Positions 1 to 7,217 of a stretch of DNA of 52,898 nt are shown piece after piece. Source of the DNA: an uncultured Bacilli bacterium. Lineage in GTDB: Bacteria; Bacillota_I; Bacilli_A; RF39; UBA660. The stretch spans positions 1 to 52,898 of the forward strand of contig CALVHX010000004.1 in NCBI GenBank assembly GCA_944329195.1, read 5' to 3'. The notes beneath the pieces were generated by a model. It worked only from the letters and a program-made list of their open reading frames with translations, ran no database searches and had not been told where the DNA came from. Position numbers and translations under genes: made by a program. Numbering within the stretch: position 1 is the stretch's first letter; every line of letters begins with the position of its first letter.

Positions 1-483
1 TCTGATTTATGTGAAGTAGATGAAGAAGGTCATGAGTTTTGTTCAACTTATCGTATTAATATAAGGGGAACTACTTTAGAAGAATCAAATGTAATGTCTG
101 CCATTGTAACAGCAATTTGTGTTTATATGTCCTTTATCTTTTCAGCAATAGTTGGAACAATACTTGCAATACAAACATTAAGTGATTCTACAAAATATAA
201 TTATCGTTACACAGTATTAAAACGACTTGGAGTAAAAGGTGAAAAACTTTATAAAACTATTAGAAAACAGTTATATGTTTTATTTGGTGTACCAGCAATT
301 TATCCAATTATAATTAGTTTTGTTATAGTGTACTTATTAAATAGAGTATATAAAGCAATATTACCAAGTCCAACATTTTATTTAAGTTGTTTTGGTATAA
401 GTATCTTGATATTTATAATGATATATGTAATTTACTTTATTGCAACTTATTTTGGATTTAAAAGAAACATTGATAAGAGTTAG
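1..483 (+). CDS. FtsX/BceB-type ABC transporter permease, C-terminal part (5' truncated by window edge)
   Basis: The reading frame is open from base 1 to a TAG stop, so this is the last 160 residues of a larger protein; an internal ATG at 94 is not the real start. After about 40 extracytoplasmic residues come three hydrophobic segments (window residues about 35-60, 95-115 and 120-150) with a basic cytoplasmic loop containing KRLGVKGEKLYKTIRKQ, the arrangement of the final membrane unit of FtsX-like MacB/BceB permeases. The two-component genes that follow are typical partners of bacitracin/antimicrobial-peptide permeases, so a role in envelope-stress efflux or sensing is likely. That function is inferred from context; the ATPase partner would lie upstream of the window. 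Confidence 0.7.
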   Translation, partial: SDLCEVDEEGHEFCSTYRINIRGTTLEESNVMSAIVTAICVYMSFIFSAIVGTILAIQTLSDSTKYNYRYTVLKRLGVKGEKLYKTIRKQLYVLFGVPAIYPIIISFVIVYLLNRVYKAILPSPTFYLSCFGISILIFIMIYVIYFIATYFGFKRNIDKS

Positions 484-509
484 AGGGGAATGTAATCTAA
501 CTCTTTTTA
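475..509 (+). terminator. Rho-independent terminator after the permease gene
   Basis: Nine-bp inverted repeat, 475-483 with 497-505 (AAGAGTTAG / CTAACTCTT), with a 13-nt loop and a short T tract. The left arm contains the permease stop codon. Confidence 0.6.
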
Positions 510-541
510 TAGTATAATATTAATAGAAATGTGGTGATGTT

Positions 542-1201
542 ATGAATATTGTAATTGTTGAAGATGATCCAATTATCAGAGAAAAACTATCTATACTTTT
601 GCAAGATGCTGGTTATAAAACTACATTGATAGAAAATTTTGAAAATGTCGTAGATAATTTGTTAGAAATAGATGCTAATTTGATTTTACTAGATATTAAT
701 TTACCTTATATGGATGGTTATGATATATGTAAAAAGATTAAAGAAAAATCAAACATACCAATTATCTTTGTTACAAGTCGTGATACAACAGAAGATGAAA
801 TTAAAAGCATTAGGGTAGGTGGCGTTGATTTTATAACAAAGCCATATAATAAAATTGTTTTACTTGAAAAAATCAAAAGAGCATTAAAATTAAATAATCC
901 TATTAATTTTAGAGAACTAACTAAAAACGGTTATGCTTTGGACTTGCATTTATCCATCTTGAAATATCAAGATAAGGAAATAGAATTAACACGTAACGAG
1001 TTTCGTATTCTTTATTATTTCTTCACTAATTCAGGAAGACTTATTACTAAAGATGAATTATTAGAAAAACTTTGGAATGATAAGTATTATTTAGATGATA
1101 ATATTTTATCAGTAAATATTAATCGTTTAAGAAATAAAGCAAAAGAGATAGGAATTACTGACTTTTTAACAAATATAAGAGGAAAGGGATATAAACTATG
1201 A
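542..1201 (+). CDS. OmpR-family response regulator (BceR-like)
   Basis: Cytoplasmic transcription regulator of 219 residues, the usual length of the OmpR/PhoB family. The receiver domain (about 1-115) shows acidic residues D8/D9, phospho-acceptor D51 in LLDINLP, the VTSR switch region and the conserved lysine in ITKPY. The C-terminal winged helix (about 125-219) carries ELTRNEFRILYYF and the final NIRGKGYKL wing. GGTGAT stands 3 bases before the ATG. The TGA stop overlaps the ATG of the kinase gene (ATGA), so the two are translationally coupled. With the upstream FtsX-type permease this looks like a Bce-type antimicrobial peptide sensing module; the actual stimulus cannot be read from the sequence. 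Confidence 0.9.
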   Translation: MNIVIVEDDPIIREKLSILLQDAGYKTTLIENFENVVDNLLEIDANLILLDINLPYMDGYDICKKIKEKSNIPIIFVTSRDTTEDEIKSIRVGGVDFITKPYNKIVLLEKIKRALKLNNPINFRELTKNGYALDLHLSILKYQDKEIELTRNEFRILYYFFTNSGRLITKDELLEKLWNDKYYLDDNILSVNINRLRNKAKEIGITDFLTNIRGKGYKL

Positions 1202-2199
1202 AATTGTCGAGTTATTTAGAGGATAAAATATTTTATATTCTATTTCAAATATCAACCATCATTGTATTATCAGTTTTATTAGGTTTTGCTGAAATACCAT
1301 TATTTTATATTGCTTTAATTGATATTATTTTATTAGTTCTACTAATTAGTTATTTATTTTGTGATTATCATTTTCAAAAGAAAAAATATTTGCAAATTAC
1401 TGATTTAGTTGATGCTTTAGATGAAAAGTATTTTATATCAGAGATAATTCCTAAAAGTAGTAATGTAGAAAATAAGGCATATATCTATGCTTTAAAACAA
1501 GCAACAAAATCAATGAATGATAAGATAAGTAAATTGGAACAAGAAAATTTAGATTATCGAGAATATATAGAAAGTTTTGCTCATGAAATTAAAACACCAA
1601 TTTCGGCATTATCATTATCATTTGATAATAGTAAAGATAAAATATCAAAAAAAGAATTAAATAAAATTGATATGTATGTAGATCAGATTTTATATTATGC
1701 ACGAAGTGAGAATCCAGAAAAAGATTATTTTATAAAAGAACTAAACTTATCTGATGTTATTCATAAAGTTTTATTAAAATATAGGGTATATATACTGGAT
1801 GAAAAAATATCAGTACAAGTGAATCATTTAGAAAAGAAAATATATAGTGATGAGAAATGGTTAATATTTATTGTTTCACAAGTCATTCAAAATTCAATTA
1901 AATATATGAATAAAAAAGAAAAGAAGATTGAGATAGAAGCAATTGAAAATAAAGATAATGTAATACTATCTATAAAAGATAATGGTTGCGGAATTAAAGA
2001 CAGTGATTTAGTTAGAGTATTTGAAAAGGGATTTACTGGTAGTGATAGAACTAAATCAAAATCTACTGGTATTGGCTTATATCTTTCTAAAAAGATTTGT
2101 AATAAGTTAGGTCTTGAAATCAATATATATTCAAAGTATAAAGAATGGACTAAGCTTGAGATTATTTATCCTAAAAGTAATTTTAATAAAATGGATTAA
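1198..2199 (+). CDS. Intramembrane-sensing histidine kinase (BceS-like)
   Basis: Membrane sensor kinase of 333 residues. Two closely spaced transmembrane helices (about 12-32 and 36-56) leave almost no external loop, the hallmark of BceS-type kinases that read the state of a partner permease. The H box is SFAHEIKTPIS with phospho-acceptor H129. The ATPase domain has an N box (QNSIKYM), a G1 box (DNGCGI) and a G2 box (STGIGLYL), plus the FEKGFTG segment typical of this subgroup. The gene starts inside the stop of the response regulator and ends at a hairpin terminator. Partners are inferred to be the preceding regulator and permease. Confidence 0.9.
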   Translation: MKLSSYLEDKIFYILFQISTIIVLSVLLGFAEIPLFYIALIDIILLVLLISYLFCDYHFQKKKYLQITDLVDALDEKYFISEIIPKSSNVENKAYIYALKQATKSMNDKISKLEQENLDYREYIESFAHEIKTPISALSLSFDNSKDKISKKELNKIDMYVDQILYYARSENPEKDYFIKELNLSDVIHKVLLKYRVYILDEKISVQVNHLEKKIYSDEKWLIFIVSQVIQNSIKYMNKKEKKIEIEAIENKDNVILSIKDNGCGIKDSDLVRVFEKGFTGSDRTKSKSTGIGLYLSKKICNKLGLEINIYSKYKEWTKLEIIYPKSNFNKMD

Positions 2200-2200
2200 G

Positions 2201-2227
2201 GCTACTTATTTAGTAGTTTTTTTCTTT
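2201..2227 (+). terminator. Terminator after the two-component operon
   Basis: Short hairpin CTACT (2202-2206) / AGTAG (2212-2216), extended by a G-T pair, followed by a run of T. Confidence 0.55.
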
Positions 2228-2243
2228 TCTAAATTATATAGCA

Positions 2244-2271
2244 TTGACAAACTGTTATATAGTGTTATAAT
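2244..2271 (+). promoter_or_regulatory. Sigma-A promoter of the GntR-ABC operon
   Basis: TTGACA at 2244-2249, 16-bp spacer, TATAAT at 2266-2271 preceded by TG (extended -10). Consensus in both hexamers. Confidence 0.8.
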
Positions 2272-2284
2272 GTAAATATAACAG
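2252..2284 (+). promoter_or_regulatory. Palindromic operator straddling the -10 box (probable GntR/YtrA site)
   Basis: Perfect 9-bp inverted repeat CTGTTATAT (2252-2260) and ATATAACAG (2276-2284), 15-bp gap, covering the spacer, the -10 box and the start region of the promoter. YtrA-type repressors bind such palindromes ahead of their own operon, so autoregulation by the next gene is the natural reading (inference). Confidence 0.55.
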
Positions 2285-2304
2285 ATGAAACAGTGAGGTG
2301 AAAA

Positions 2305-2682
2305 ATGAATATTATTATAACTAATAGTAGTGAACTTCCTATCTTTGAACAGATAGAAAATGCTATAAAAGAAGCAATTTTTTCTAACGAACTTAAAGAA
2401 GGAGAAATGCTTCCATCAGTTAGAAGTTTAGCCAATGATTTGAAAATAAGTTTTTTGACTGTTAAGCGTGCCTACGATGAATTAGAAGCATCAGGTTTTA
2501 TTAAAACAGTACAGGGAAAAGGTAGTTATGTATCACCTAAAAACTTAGATTTAATAAAAGAAGAAAAATTAAAAGAAATTCAGAATTACATAGAAAAGAT
2601 TTATGAAGTATCTAAACTTTCTAATATTTCTAAAGATGAAGTAAAAGAATTATTTAAAATGATTTTTGAGGAGGAATTATAG
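2305..2682 (+). CDS. GntR-family repressor, YtrA subfamily
   Basis: DNA-binding repressor of 125 residues. The N-terminal winged helix-turn-helix (about 8-78) contains PIFEQIENAIKEAI, LPSVRSLANDLKIS and VQGKGSYV, diagnostic of GntR. The short C-terminal helical tail of about 45 residues, instead of a large effector domain, defines the YtrA subfamily, which controls ABC exporters responding to cell-wall antibiotics. The start has GAGGTG 5 bases upstream. It sits behind a strong promoter overlapped by a perfect palindrome and immediately before an ABC ATPase and a permease gene, as in ytrGABCDEF-like operons. The inducer is unknown. Confidence 0.9.
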   Translation: MNIIITNSSELPIFEQIENAIKEAIFSNELKEGEMLPSVRSLANDLKISFLTVKRAYDELEASGFIKTVQGKGSYVSPKNLDLIKEEKLKEIQNYIEKIYEVSKLSNISKDEVKELFKMIFEEEL

Positions 2683-3537
2683 ATGAATAATATTGAAATT
2701 AAAAATGTTTCAAAAAAGTATGATGGATTTTTATTAGATAAAATAAGTTTTGATGTTCCATCAGGGGCTATTGTTGGATTAATTGGTGAGAATGGTGCTG
2801 GCAAAACGACAACGATTAAATCAATATTAAATATCATAAAGTCAGATGGTACTGTAAAAATATTTAATAAAGATGTTAAACAAAACGAAAAAGAGATAAA
2901 ACAAGATCTTGGTGTAGTATTAGATGATAGTTTTTTATCAACTTATCTAACTCCCAAATATATAAATTCAGTTATGAAAGATTTTTATAAGAACTGGGAT
3001 GAGGAAAAATATAATGATTTGTTAAAACAATTTGGCTTACCAGATAACAAATTAATTAAAGACTTTTCAAGTGGTATGAAGATGAAATTAAAAATTGCGA
3101 CCGCTATTTCTCATAATCCAAAATTATTAATACTAGATGAGCCTACAAGTGGACTAGATCCTGTTGTTAGAAATGAAATACTTGATATATTTAGAAAGTA
3201 TATCGAAGAAGACGAAACAAGATCAATTTTATTATCTTCGCATATTACTACTGATTTAGAGCATATTTCTGATTATATAATTTTTATTGATAAAGGTAAA
3301 ATTGTTTTAAATGTACCAACTGATGAATTATTAGAAAACTATGGAATTATTAAATGTAGTAAAGAAGAGTTTTCAAAGATTTCTGAAGATGATTATATTA
3401 GTTATAAAAGAAGTAAATATCAATATGAGGTACTTACATCTGATAAAAGTAAAATAAAAAAGAAATATAATATTAGAGCAATAGATAAACCAACTATAGA
3501 AGAAATAATGTTATTTTATATAAAAGGAGAAAGATAG
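2683..3537 (+). CDS. ABC transporter ATP-binding protein (YtrB/BcrA-like)
   Basis: Cytoplasmic ATPase of 284 residues energising the permease encoded next. Walker A GENGAGKT at 35-42, Q-loop region around 79-83, signature FSSGMK at 128-133, Walker B LLILDEP with D152 and catalytic E153, then SSHITTDL with the switch histidine. All catalytic motifs are intact. About 80 extra C-terminal residues follow the nucleotide-binding domain, as in BcrA-type antibiotic exporters. The ATG is directly after the TAG of the regulator, with GAGGAG 9 bases upstream, so it is in the same operon. The substrate is not evident; antimicrobial peptide export or envelope stress relief is the usual role of the family. 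Confidence 0.9.
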   Translation: MNNIEIKNVSKKYDGFLLDKISFDVPSGAIVGLIGENGAGKTTTIKSILNIIKSDGTVKIFNKDVKQNEKEIKQDLGVVLDDSFLSTYLTPKYINSVMKDFYKNWDEEKYNDLLKQFGLPDNKLIKDFSSGMKMKLKIATAISHNPKLLILDEPTSGLDPVVRNEILDIFRKYIEEDETRSILLSSHITTDLEHISDYIIFIDKGKIVLNVPTDELLENYGIIKCSKEEFSKISEDDYISYKRSKYQYEVLTSDKSKIKKKYNIRAIDKPTIEEIMLFYIKGER

Positions 3538-3539
3538 TT

Positions 3540-4214
3540 ATGATAAAAGGATTATTAAAAAAAGATTTATACAATTTAGCAAGTTATAAAACTACATTAA
3601 TTGTTATTGTATTATTTTGTGGTATTGCAATTATTGGTACTGATGCTCTGTACTGGGGTTCAACTGTAATTGGAATTATTGTAGGTATGATTTCTTTATC
3701 GACATTTAGTTATGATGAAATATCAAAATCTAATAAATATATTCTCACTTTACCAGTTACTAGAAAAGAAATTGTTTTAGAAAAATATATTTTGGCTATT
3801 GGAGCAACTATCTTGGGTGGACTACTTGGTTTTATAGTAACTTTATTAGTTGGTAATGTTATGAATTATTTAAGGCCAGATGATTTTATCGATGTAAATA
3901 TTGAAACTTTACTCTCAACTTCTATTGGTGGAATGTTTGGTATCTCATTAATTCAGTCTATTCAAATTCCTAGTATATTTAAATGGGGTGCTGAAAAAGG
4001 TAGAATACAAATGTTTATAGTATTATTTGTTTTAGTTATAATTGGAGCAATTGCAGGATTTCTTTTAAAGCAAGCAGGACTAAGTGTAGATATAGAAAAA
4101 TTAGAAAGTATATTAAATAATTTTGGTTTGGTTGCACTTATTTTGTTATCATGTTTAATGTATTTTATAAGTTATAAAATTTCTTATAAAATATATAAAA
4201 ACAAAGAAGAATAA
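3540..4214 (+). CDS. ABC-2 type transporter permease
   Basis: Integral membrane protein of 224 residues with about six hydrophobic segments (around 20-33, 35-52, 80-106, 125-140, 160-178 and 195-212). It begins MIKGLLKKDLYNL, a common start of ABC-2 family permeases in YtrA-controlled operons, and has the charged SKSNKYILTLPVTRKEIVLEKY stretch, here split by the end of helix two, typical of the DUF/ABC-2 coupling region. Two bases separate it from the ATPase gene, so the pair form one exporter. A strong terminator follows, closing a three-gene operon. The transported compound cannot be told from sequence. Confidence 0.8.
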   Translation: MIKGLLKKDLYNLASYKTTLIVIVLFCGIAIIGTDALYWGSTVIGIIVGMISLSTFSYDEISKSNKYILTLPVTRKEIVLEKYILAIGATILGGLLGFIVTLLVGNVMNYLRPDDFIDVNIETLLSTSIGGMFGISLIQSIQIPSIFKWGAEKGRIQMFIVLFVLVIIGAIAGFLLKQAGLSVDIEKLESILNNFGLVALILLSCLMYFISYKISYKIYKNKEE

Positions 4215-4219
4215 TAAAG

Positions 4220-4247
4220 ACTCGGTTATTTAATTTCCGAGTTTTTT
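4220..4247 (+). terminator. Rho-independent terminator of the GntR-ABC operon
   Basis: Stem ACTCGG (4220-4225) / CCGAGT (4237-4242), 11-nt loop, followed by TTTTTT. Confidence 0.8.
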
Positions 4248-4280
4248 ACTACAGAGCTAATCACTGATACTTTATAATGT

Positions 4281-4457
4281 TTAACAAACTTGGGTTAAAG
4301 CATAAGTGAGAATGAATATTTTACTAGGTTCATATTTTGAACAATTAGACTTATCTACATTAATAATATTAGCGGCTTTTTCTTGAATACTATTATTTTT
4401 AATTCTTATTTCTTTTAGAGGACTACCGAAAACAACTTTATCAATTTTATTTTTAGA
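4281..4457 (-). pseudogene. Decayed XRE-type helix-turn-helix fragment
   Basis: The 306 bases between the ABC operon and radC hold no intact gene. On the minus strand an open stretch from 4457 to a TAA at 4281-4283 translates to about 58 residues containing SPLKEIRIKNNSIQEKAANI and NVDKSNCSKYEP. This follows the XRE/Cro helix-turn-helix pattern (LKELR...LTQEELA...VS...ISKYE) residue by residue but with a degraded turn, no start codon and no ribosome site. A TAG stop lies just upstream. I read it as the remnant of a small regulator; it is too short to assign further and chance similarity is possible. Confidence 0.45.
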
Positions 4458-4496
4458 CTACAATTTGTGTGTTTTTCTTCATGTGTATTTTTTGTG

Positions 4497-4525
4497 TTGA
4501 CATAACATTAGTTATAAAATATAAT
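4497..4525 (+). promoter_or_regulatory. Sigma-A promoter of radC
   Basis: TTGACA at 4497-4502, 17-bp spacer, TATAAT at 4520-4525; fully consensus. A strong AAGGAGG site precedes the ATG at 4554. Confidence 0.85.
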
Positions 4526-4553
4526 AGTCATTAAAAAAATACAAGGAGGTTAT

Positions 4554-5234
4554 ATGAAATTAAAGCAACTACCAAATAATGAAAAGCCGAGGGAAAGGTT
4601 TGTTAATTATGGGAGAGAAAATATTTCTAATTCTGAGCTTATTGAAATTGTATTAAAAACTGGAACAAAGAAAAATTCGATAAAAGAAATATCTCATAAT
4701 ATACTTTCTTCCGTCAATAATATTAATGAATTAGCATTTAAAGAAATTAATACACTTATGAACATTGAAGGTATGACAAAAATAAAAGCGATTGAGATTT
4801 GTGCTGCGATTGAATTGGGAAGAAGAGTGTATCAGGTGATTAGTGAAGAGGATTTATTTACTTGTAAAGATCCGTTAACAATTATTAATTATTTTAACTA
4901 TTTATTTAAAAATAAAAAACAAGAGCTTTTTTATGTGATTTATTTGGATAATCAAAAAAAATTTATTGATAAAAAGCTGTTATTTATGGGTACAGTTAAT
5001 TTTTCACTAGTTCATCCTCGCGAAATATTTAAAGAGGCCTATTTGTTGTCGGCCAGTTATTTTATCTGTATTCATAACCATCCTTCTGGTAATGCTAGTC
5101 CTAGTAAAAATGATTTTGATATCACCAGAAAATTAAAACAGATAGGTGAAATACACTTGATACCACTACTTGATCATATTATTGTTGGGAAAGATAATTA
5201 TTATAGTTTTTATGAAGATGATAATTTAAATTAA
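4554..5234 (+). CDS. radC: RadC family JAB/MPN-domain protein
   Basis: Protein of 226 residues, standard for RadC. The N-terminal UPF0758 helix-hairpin-helix region (PRERFVNYGRENISNSELIE, about 12-31) is followed by a JAB1/MPN metalloprotease-like domain. Its metal motif is complete: E157, then H174-x-H176-x10-D187 in HNHPSG...D. RadC has long been linked to DNA repair, but a biochemical role is not established in the family. Start chosen at the ATG 4 bases after AAGGAGGT. It stands before mreC-mreD, as in many Firmicutes where radC precedes mreBCD; here mreB is missing from that slot. Confidence 0.93.
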   Translation: MKLKQLPNNEKPRERFVNYGRENISNSELIEIVLKTGTKKNSIKEISHNILSSVNNINELAFKEINTLMNIEGMTKIKAIEICAAIELGRRVYQVISEEDLFTCKDPLTIINYFNYLFKNKKQELFYVIYLDNQKKFIDKKLLFMGTVNFSLVHPREIFKEAYLLSASYFICIHNHPSGNASPSKNDFDITRKLKQIGEIHLIPLLDHIIVGKDNYYSFYEDDNLN

Positions 5235-5296
5235 ATAATAAAATAATCTTTTATTTTTAGGGGAAATATTATATAATAAAGAAGATAGGATGTGAT

Positions 5297-6160
5297 ATGA
5301 TGCTCGGTAAGAAAAAAAAGAATATTCCTAAAAAATATGTAGCTATAATTATAATTATTTTGGTAATAGTTATATTGGTTATTTTTTCTTTTACATTGAG
5401 AGATGATAAAAAACTTAATCCTGTCGAATCTTTTATTAGGGATATAACAATATATGCAGAGAAAATAATAACTTATCCTTTTAATTATTTATCTAATAAG
5501 ATAGATGACTATAATGATCTTAAATCTGTTTCTAAGGATAATGATATTTTGGAGACCTCTATAGATAGAATTGATTCGATAGAGGCTGAAAATATTGAGC
5601 TTAGAAGGCAATTGGAAAAGATGAAAGAAGAATTAAATATTGATTATACTTTATCTGATTATGAGTATTTAAATGCAACTGTTGTTAGTAGGAATGTGGG
5701 TTATTGGTATAATACAATAACTATCGACAAGGGTAGTTATAATGGAGTTGAAAAGGATATGGTAGTTATCAATGCAAAAGGGCTTATAGGTAGAGTTATA
5801 AGGGTGACAACTTTTTCCTCTGATGTGAGGCTTATTACTACTAGTGATACTAATAATAAGATTTCTGTTCATTTGACAAATGGTGATTATGATTTGTATG
5901 GTCTTATCAATAATTATGACTATGATGATAATTATTTAGAGGTAGAAGGTATTAGTAATACGAAAGATGTTAATGTTGGAGACTTTGTCTATACTTCTGG
6001 ATTAGGTGGGGTTTTTCCTTCGGGAATACTTATTGGTAGTGTGACTGAAATTTCGACTGATTCATATGATTTGGCTAAAATTATTAAGGTTACTCCTTCG
6101 GCAGATTTTACAGATATTAATTATGTTAGTATTTTGAAGAGAAAGAGTAGTGAAGAATAA
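5297..6160 (+). CDS. mreC: Rod shape-determining protein MreC
   Basis: Membrane-anchored organiser of the elongation peptidoglycan machinery, 287 residues. A basic N-terminus precedes one transmembrane helix (about 16-36). A coiled coil (about 75-115, with RIDSIEAENIELRRQLEKMK) comes next, then the beta-rich extracellular core: LNATVVSRN, WYNTITIDKGSYNGV, GLIGRV, and DVNVGDFVYTSGLGGVFPSG, all family hallmarks. The first of two adjacent ATGs is used; either could be the start. A possible -10 box (TATAAT, 5272-5277) lies just upstream, with no good -35. The stop overlaps the ATG of mreD by one base. Confidence 0.93.
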   Translation: MMLGKKKKNIPKKYVAIIIIILVIVILVIFSFTLRDDKKLNPVESFIRDITIYAEKIITYPFNYLSNKIDDYNDLKSVSKDNDILETSIDRIDSIEAENIELRRQLEKMKEELNIDYTLSDYEYLNATVVSRNVGYWYNTITIDKGSYNGVEKDMVVINAKGLIGRVIRVTTFSSDVRLITTSDTNNKISVHLTNGDYDLYGLINNYDYDDNYLEVEGISNTKDVNVGDFVYTSGLGGVFPSGILIGSVTEISTDSYDLAKIIKVTPSADFTDINYVSILKRKSSEE

Positions 6161-6666
6161 TGATTGTTTCTATTATTTATTTACTTTTTTCTTTTATACT
6201 AGAAGGATTTATGTCTAATATTTTTTCTAGTACTCTATCAAATATTAGTATTTTTTCGACTATTTATACAGTAGTGGCAATAGTAGTTATCTATCCGTAT
6301 TTTGTTAATGAAAAAAAGTTTTTTCTCTTGATAGGAATTTTTGGATTTTTATTTGATGTAGTTTATACTTCGACTTTTCCTCTCAATCTTATAATCTTTC
6401 TTTTGATAGGGTTAGTAGTTAAATTACTGAATAGCTTATTTCAAGATAATATTCTCATGTGCAGTTTGATTAGTTTACTTTGTATAATTACTTATCATGT
6501 AGTTACTTTTATTGTTTTAATAATTGTAAAATATGCAGATTATAATGTGATGCTTCTTTTTAACATTATTATTCATAGCTTACTTACGACTTTAATATAT
6601 ACGATAATTAGCTATTTTATTTTTAAATTTATATTTAGTAAGTTTAATCTTAAACAAGTTAAATAA
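6160..6666 (+). CDS. mreD: Rod shape-determining protein MreD
   Basis: Integral membrane protein of 168 residues with five to six hydrophobic segments and almost no hydrophilic domains, as usual for MreD, which joins MreC in the lateral wall synthesis complex. The LFDVVYTSTFPLNLIIFLLI stretch corresponds to the conserved MreD loop with a central D. Its ATG overlaps the mreC stop (TAATG), implying translational coupling. Sequence similarity within MreD is low, so the call rests on size, hydropathy, this motif and position directly after mreC. Confidence 0.85.
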   Translation: MIVSIIYLLFSFILEGFMSNIFSSTLSNISIFSTIYTVVAIVVIYPYFVNEKKFFLLIGIFGFLFDVVYTSTFPLNLIIFLLIGLVVKLLNSLFQDNILMCSLISLLCIITYHVVTFIVLIIVKYADYNVMLLFNIIIHSLLTTLIYTIISYFIFKFIFSKFNLKQVK

Positions 6667-6692
6667 AAAAATTTCTTTATAAAAAGAAATTT
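6664..6692 (-). terminator. Terminator of the YqfQ-like gene (minus strand)
   Basis: Ten-bp stem 6669-6678 / 6683-6692 with a 4-base loop; read on the minus strand it is followed by a T run. The TAA stop of the gene lies inside the hairpin. Confidence 0.65.
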
Positions 6693-7117
6693 GGTCTATT
6701 TTCAGTGTTTTTTGTTGTTATACTACTATTAGATATTTCTTCTTTTTTGATGTCTTGATTGTTTTCAGAAGCTATTATAGTTTCTTTTTTTGTTGTCTGC
6801 TTGTTATCGGTTTCATCTTTGAATACCGACGCTATTTTTAGCATTGATCGCATATTATTCATCATTGGTCCGACTTCTTTTACAATGGGTATAGCTTGAT
6901 TAACTACTCCTAATGCTTTTGAAGCATTTCCTAACATTCCTCCCCAGTTGATACTTTTAATACCAGATAATATTCCTCCTCTGGAAATTCCTCTTGTCGC
7001 TGCTGATAATCCGCCTCTTCCTACCGTTTGACCATATGGTATTGTGCCCATCATAACTGGGCCTCTTATCATGTTTGGCGGCATGATAAATGGACCTCCT
7101 ACATTGTTTCCATACAT
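6677..7117 (-). CDS. YqfQ/VrrA-like protein
   Basis: Small protein of 146 residues of the YqfQ family type, role unknown. It opens with a Gly/Pro/Met-rich segment (MYGNNVGGPFIMPPNMIRGP), then a Gly-rich part with repeated RGGL/RGIS/RGGI motifs, followed by KALGVVNQAIPIVKEVGPMM, the region resembling the 'LxxxQKxLxxAExVGPMVxQYGP' core of YqfQ. A charged tail rich in K, E, T and N follows. The frame extends farther upstream to 7366, but that part runs antisense to the pilus platform gene. The ATG at 7117 has AAGGGG about 7 bases upstream and is preferred. YqfQ is found mainly in endospore formers; that link is established for Bacillus only. Confidence 0.65.
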   Translation of the reverse strand: MYGNNVGGPFIMPPNMIRGPVMMGTIPYGQTVGRGGLSAATRGISRGGILSGIKSINWGGMLGNASKALGVVNQAIPIVKEVGPMMNNMRSMLKIASVFKDETDNKQTTKKETIIASENNQDIKKEEISNSSITTKNTENRPNFFL

Positions 7118-7183
7118 TATTATACCCCTTCCTAAAATAATATATGAAAAAGATAAAAAAATGTTAAAAATCTTGGTAATGTA

Positions 7184-7192
7184 TGTTATAAT
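7184..7192 (+). promoter_or_regulatory. Extended -10 promoter of the pilus-like operon
   Basis: TG at 7184-7185 one base before TATAAT at 7187-7192; only a weak -35 (TTAAAA, 7164-7169) at 17-bp distance. It lies in the 100-bp gap between two divergent genes. Confidence 0.65.
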
Positions 7193-7217
7193 AATTATGT
7201 GTAGAATAGGTGATAAA

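Noticed and set aside
7044-7217. Longer N-terminus for the pilus platform protein (ATG 7044)
   Set aside because: It would run antisense to the YqfQ-like gene and through the extended -10 promoter; ATG 7218 has a good ribosome site and gives the family length.
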